Positions 6,403 through 8,034 of a stretch of 8,034 bases of DNA are shown here, piece by piece. The stretch comes from Methanospirillum sp. (GTDB taxonomy: Archaea; Halobacteriota; Methanomicrobia; Methanomicrobiales; Methanospirillaceae). Positions within the stretch are counted from its first letter, which is position 1; every line of letters begins with the position of its first letter. The notes under the pieces were generated by a model that ran no database searches, had not been told where the DNA came from, and saw nothing but the letters and a program-made list of their open reading frames with translations. Position numbers and translations under genes: made by a program. Location of the stretch: positions 1 to 8,034 of the forward strand of contig JAQVIE010000044.1 in NCBI GenBank assembly GCA_028695895.1, written 5' to 3'.

Positions 6403-7134
6403 ATGATTCAAGCCATCCGTGCCCTGCTTCAGTTTACTACCATTCTTCCGCTTGGAAAGACCGCCCCTTTTGACGCATTTGCACGAAATACCTGGCTTTA
6501 TCCTCTTTCAGGATATGTTACAGGAGGAATCGGGGCGGTACTCATCCTCCTTCTCCCGGCACCGCCATTTATCCTGGCTGTCATGGCAACCGGGCTTATC
6601 TTTCTCATTTCCGGTGCTAATCACCTGGATGGTCTTTTTGATTTTGGGGACGGACTAATGGCGCATGGATCCCGCGAAAAACGGATAAAGGCATTGACAG
6701 ACAGGCAGATGGGAACGGGTGCACTGGCCCTTGGAATGATAATTACTCTTCTTGCTATTGCCTCGCTTAGCTCGCTTCACCAGACAATAATTGCTGCATC
6801 AGCTCTCATCTTTGCAGAGGCCGGGGGAAAATGGGGAATGGCTCTCCTTACAACATATGGAAGACCGTTTCACGAAGGACTACATTCAGCCCTTTATAAG
6901 AACACAAAGAAGTGGTCAATTGTACCGGCAACACTGCTCCTTATCCCGGCATTTTTGCTGCCTCTCCCCTTTAATGCAAAACTGGCTGCATGCATTGTTC
7001 TGGTCCTGGTCCCCCTCTTCATGAGGTTCCTGGCTTACCGGTTGTTTGGGGGAGTCAATGGAGATGTTACTGGAGCAACCGGAGAGATAAACCGCTGCGC
7101 TCTCCTGACAGTCCTTGCCATCATTCTTTTCTGA
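6403..7134 (+). CDS. cobS: Adenosylcobinamide-GDP ribazoletransferase (cobalamin synthase)
   Basis: CobS joins adenosylcobinamide-GDP to the alpha-ribotide of the lower base, releasing GMP, in the last membrane-bound steps of cobamide assembly. The 243-residue length is normal. The signature HLDGLFDFGDGLMAHG is at residues 74-89, followed by DRQMGTGALALG (100-111) and the late motif GGVNGDVTGATGE (216-228). The acidic residues in these motifs are the usual metal and substrate ligands. Hydrophobic stretches around 38-70, 108-140, 172-188 and 195-215 mark it as a polytopic membrane protein. It is divergent from the CobT-like gene, whose product makes one of its substrates. No clear Shine-Dalgarno precedes the ATG, so leaderless or weak initiation is likely. 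It ends 27 nt before the stop of the convergent small gene. Confidence 0.95.
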   Translation: MIQAIRALLQFTTILPLGKTAPFDAFARNTWLYPLSGYVTGGIGAVLILLLPAPPFILAVMATGLIFLISGANHLDGLFDFGDGLMAHGSREKRIKALTDRQMGTGALALGMIITLLAIASLSSLHQTIIAASALIFAEAGGKWGMALLTTYGRPFHEGLHSALYKNTKKWSIVPATLLLIPAFLLPLPFNAKLAACIVLVLVPLFMRFLAYRLFGGVNGDVTGATGEINRCALLTVLAIILF

Positions 7135-7161
7135 TATTTTGAGATGAACCAGTAAAAATGA

Positions 7162-7485
7162 TCAGAGCCGTGATGAAAACCGTGGAGTATATCCCTCTCC
7201 TTTCTCGTCATTACAGGCCACATCAGAGCCATCACGGACAAGGCTGTTGAACTGCATCGCAGCTTCCATCAGTATTTCTGGTGGTACAGAGCCGCCCCTA
7301 ATCTGGGAAAAGGCATTCTCGTATGGAGAAGGCATAACCCGCGCCCCTACCTGAATCCCTTTACAATTCATGCAATATGAGCACCTGGTGTGCACTGGCA
7401 GTTTTCCAGAGGCGCATTCCACATAAGCCCTGTCAGAACCGGGTTCCCTGATAATTGGAAGTAACTTCATTCTTAATCTGATCAT
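7162..7485 (-). CDS. Small unrecognised protein with CxxCxxC motif
   Basis: This frame encodes up to 107 residues and I do not recognise the product. Cys24 and the cluster CSYCMNC (Cys35, Cys38, Cys41) give the pattern C-x10-C-x2-C-x2-C, followed by KGI. This resembles the small cysteine-rich proteins common in methanogens and suggests one zinc or Fe-S site. The rest is polar with no membrane segment. The start is uncertain: AGGGGA directly abuts the ATG at 7485, while the in-frame ATG at 7470 lies 15 nt past it. The shorter form (102 residues) begins MKLLPIIREPGSDRAYVEC, and the cysteine region is the same either way. It is convergent with cobS and divergent from tuf. No overlapping frame of comparable quality competes, which supports it being real. 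Confidence 0.65.
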   Translation of the reverse strand: MIRLRMKLLPIIREPGSDRAYVECASGKLPVHTRCSYCMNCKGIQVGARVMPSPYENAFSQIRGGSVPPEILMEAAMQFNSLVRDGSDVACNDEKGEGYTPRFSSRL

Positions 7486-7667
7486 TCCCCTGAAAAGCTA
7501 TTAATCACTTCGATTCAACCCTGACAATGGAAATTCAGACGCTCATTCGGTATGAGTCGCATAGTGAAAAATATTAAAAGGATGTCTATCAAATATGATA
7601 TACTCGCATAACCGGGCTGTGCTTTGCAGCTTTGATATCGTGCGGAGGTATTGGAGGATTTGTATAT
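7486..7667 (+). promoter_or_regulatory. Divergent spacer and leader of tuf
   Basis: This 182-nt spacer separates the small cysteine-rich gene from tuf. For tuf, TATGATATA (7594-7602), preceded by TCAAA as a possible BRE, is the best TATA candidate and predicts a start near 7625. AAATATTAAAAG (7569-7580) is an alternative. An imperfect stem at 7616-7630 (GCT/AGC plus GC/GC around TTT) lies at the expected mRNA 5' end. CTCAT (7542-7546) and ATGAG (7552-7556) form a 5-bp stem upstream. Confidence 0.4.
7644..7657 (+). promoter_or_regulatory. Tandem Shine-Dalgarno sequences before tuf
   Basis: GGAGGT (7644-7649) and GGAGG (7653-7657) lie in tandem, the second 10 nt before the ATG at 7668. Both are strong matches to the archaeal anti-Shine-Dalgarno. 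The second is the better spaced. Duplication fits a highly translated gene, or could be chance in a purine-rich leader. Confidence 0.6.
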
Positions 7668-8034
7668 ATGGCAACTGATAAGCCCCACATTAACCTCGCT
7701 GTTATTGGTCACATTGACCATGGTAAGTCAACTACCGTCGGCAGATTAATGTATGAAGCAGGAGCAGTCCCGCAGCACATCGTCGAACAGTATAAGAAAG
7801 AAGCTGAATCCAAAGGCAAGGGTTCATTTGCATTTGCCTGGGTTATGGACAGCCTGAAAGAGGAACGTGAGCGTGGTATCACTATTGATATTGCACACAA
7901 GCGCTTTGACACCGAAAAGTACTACTTTACCGTCGTCGACTGTCCAGGACACAGAGACTTTGTCAAGAACATGATTACCGGTGCATCACAGGCAGATGCC
8001 GCAATCATTGTTGTTGCAGCCCCTGATGGTGTAA
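7668..8034 (+). CDS. tuf: Translation elongation factor 1-alpha, N-terminal part (partial)
   Basis: EF-1alpha (the archaeal EF-Tu counterpart) delivers aminoacyl-tRNA to the ribosome as a GTP complex. The first 122 codons are present and the frame is open at the right edge. The GTPase motifs are clear: G1 GHIDHGKS (14-21), the switch I element RGITID (69-74) with Thr72, and G3 DCPGH (91-95) followed by [17 protein letters not shown]. The insertion between G1 and switch I ([20 protein letters not shown]) is the archaeal/eukaryotic form, not bacterial EF-Tu. The ATG at 7668 has a well-placed GGAGG. In many archaea the gene for ribosomal protein S10 follows, but the window ends first. No unusual residue is seen in the visible motifs. 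Confidence 0.97.
   Translation, partial: MATDKPHINLAVIGHIDHGKSTTVGRLMYEAGAVPQHIVEQYKKEAESKGKGSFAFAWVMDSLKEERERGITIDIAHKRFDTEKYYFTVVDCPGHRDFVKNMITGASQADAAIIVVAAPDGV

Noticed and set aside
7515..7912. Minus-strand frames overlapping the tuf leader and start
   Set aside because: They are antisense shadows of a strongly supported EF-1alpha gene.

Overview
The window looks like methanogen chromosome, most likely Methanomicrobiales and in the style of Methanospirillum. The evidence is an archaeal-type elongation factor 1-alpha at the right edge, an archaeal nicotinate-nucleotide-dependent phosphoribosyltransferase paired with cobS, an archaeal diphthine-ammonia ligase, and a membrane-anchored archaeal TraB protein. 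Genus is inferred from protein style only. No mobile element, CRISPR array, rRNA or tRNA gene was found.

Layout. Bases 1-514 carry no convincing gene; they hold a few small inverted repeats and a candidate promoter. A + strand gene (515-1216) encodes an unrecognised protein with four CxxC knuckles. It converges on a tight five-gene minus-strand cluster, read 5060 to 1302: a YkgJ-type CxxCxxCC protein, a TraB/TIKI-family membrane protein, a class I SAM methyltransferase, a Dph6-type diphthine-ammonia ligase, and a class I glutamine amidotransferase. Junctions are overlaps of 8 and 4 nt and gaps of 11 and 4 nt, so one transcript with translational coupling is likely. Next comes a divergent cobamide pair: the archaeal CobT-like gene (minus, 6314-5307) and cobS (plus, 6403-7134), sharing an 88-nt spacer. 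A small minus-strand gene with a CxxCxxC motif (7485-7162) converges on cobS and diverges from tuf. The gene for EF-1alpha starts at 7668 behind two tandem Shine-Dalgarno sequences and runs off the right edge.

How the genes fit together. CobS and the CobT-like protein act in nucleotide-loop assembly of cobamide, the corrinoid that methanogens need for methyl transfer. Dph6 completes diphthamide on elongation factor 2 using ATP and ammonia. An amidotransferase 4 nt downstream of it, with an intact-looking Cys-His-Glu triad, suggests a dedicated ammonia source for that step. This pairing is the most testable idea in the window. The methyltransferase overlapping Dph6 and the TraB and YkgJ proteins have no established role here and may be part of the same process or simply co-transcribed.
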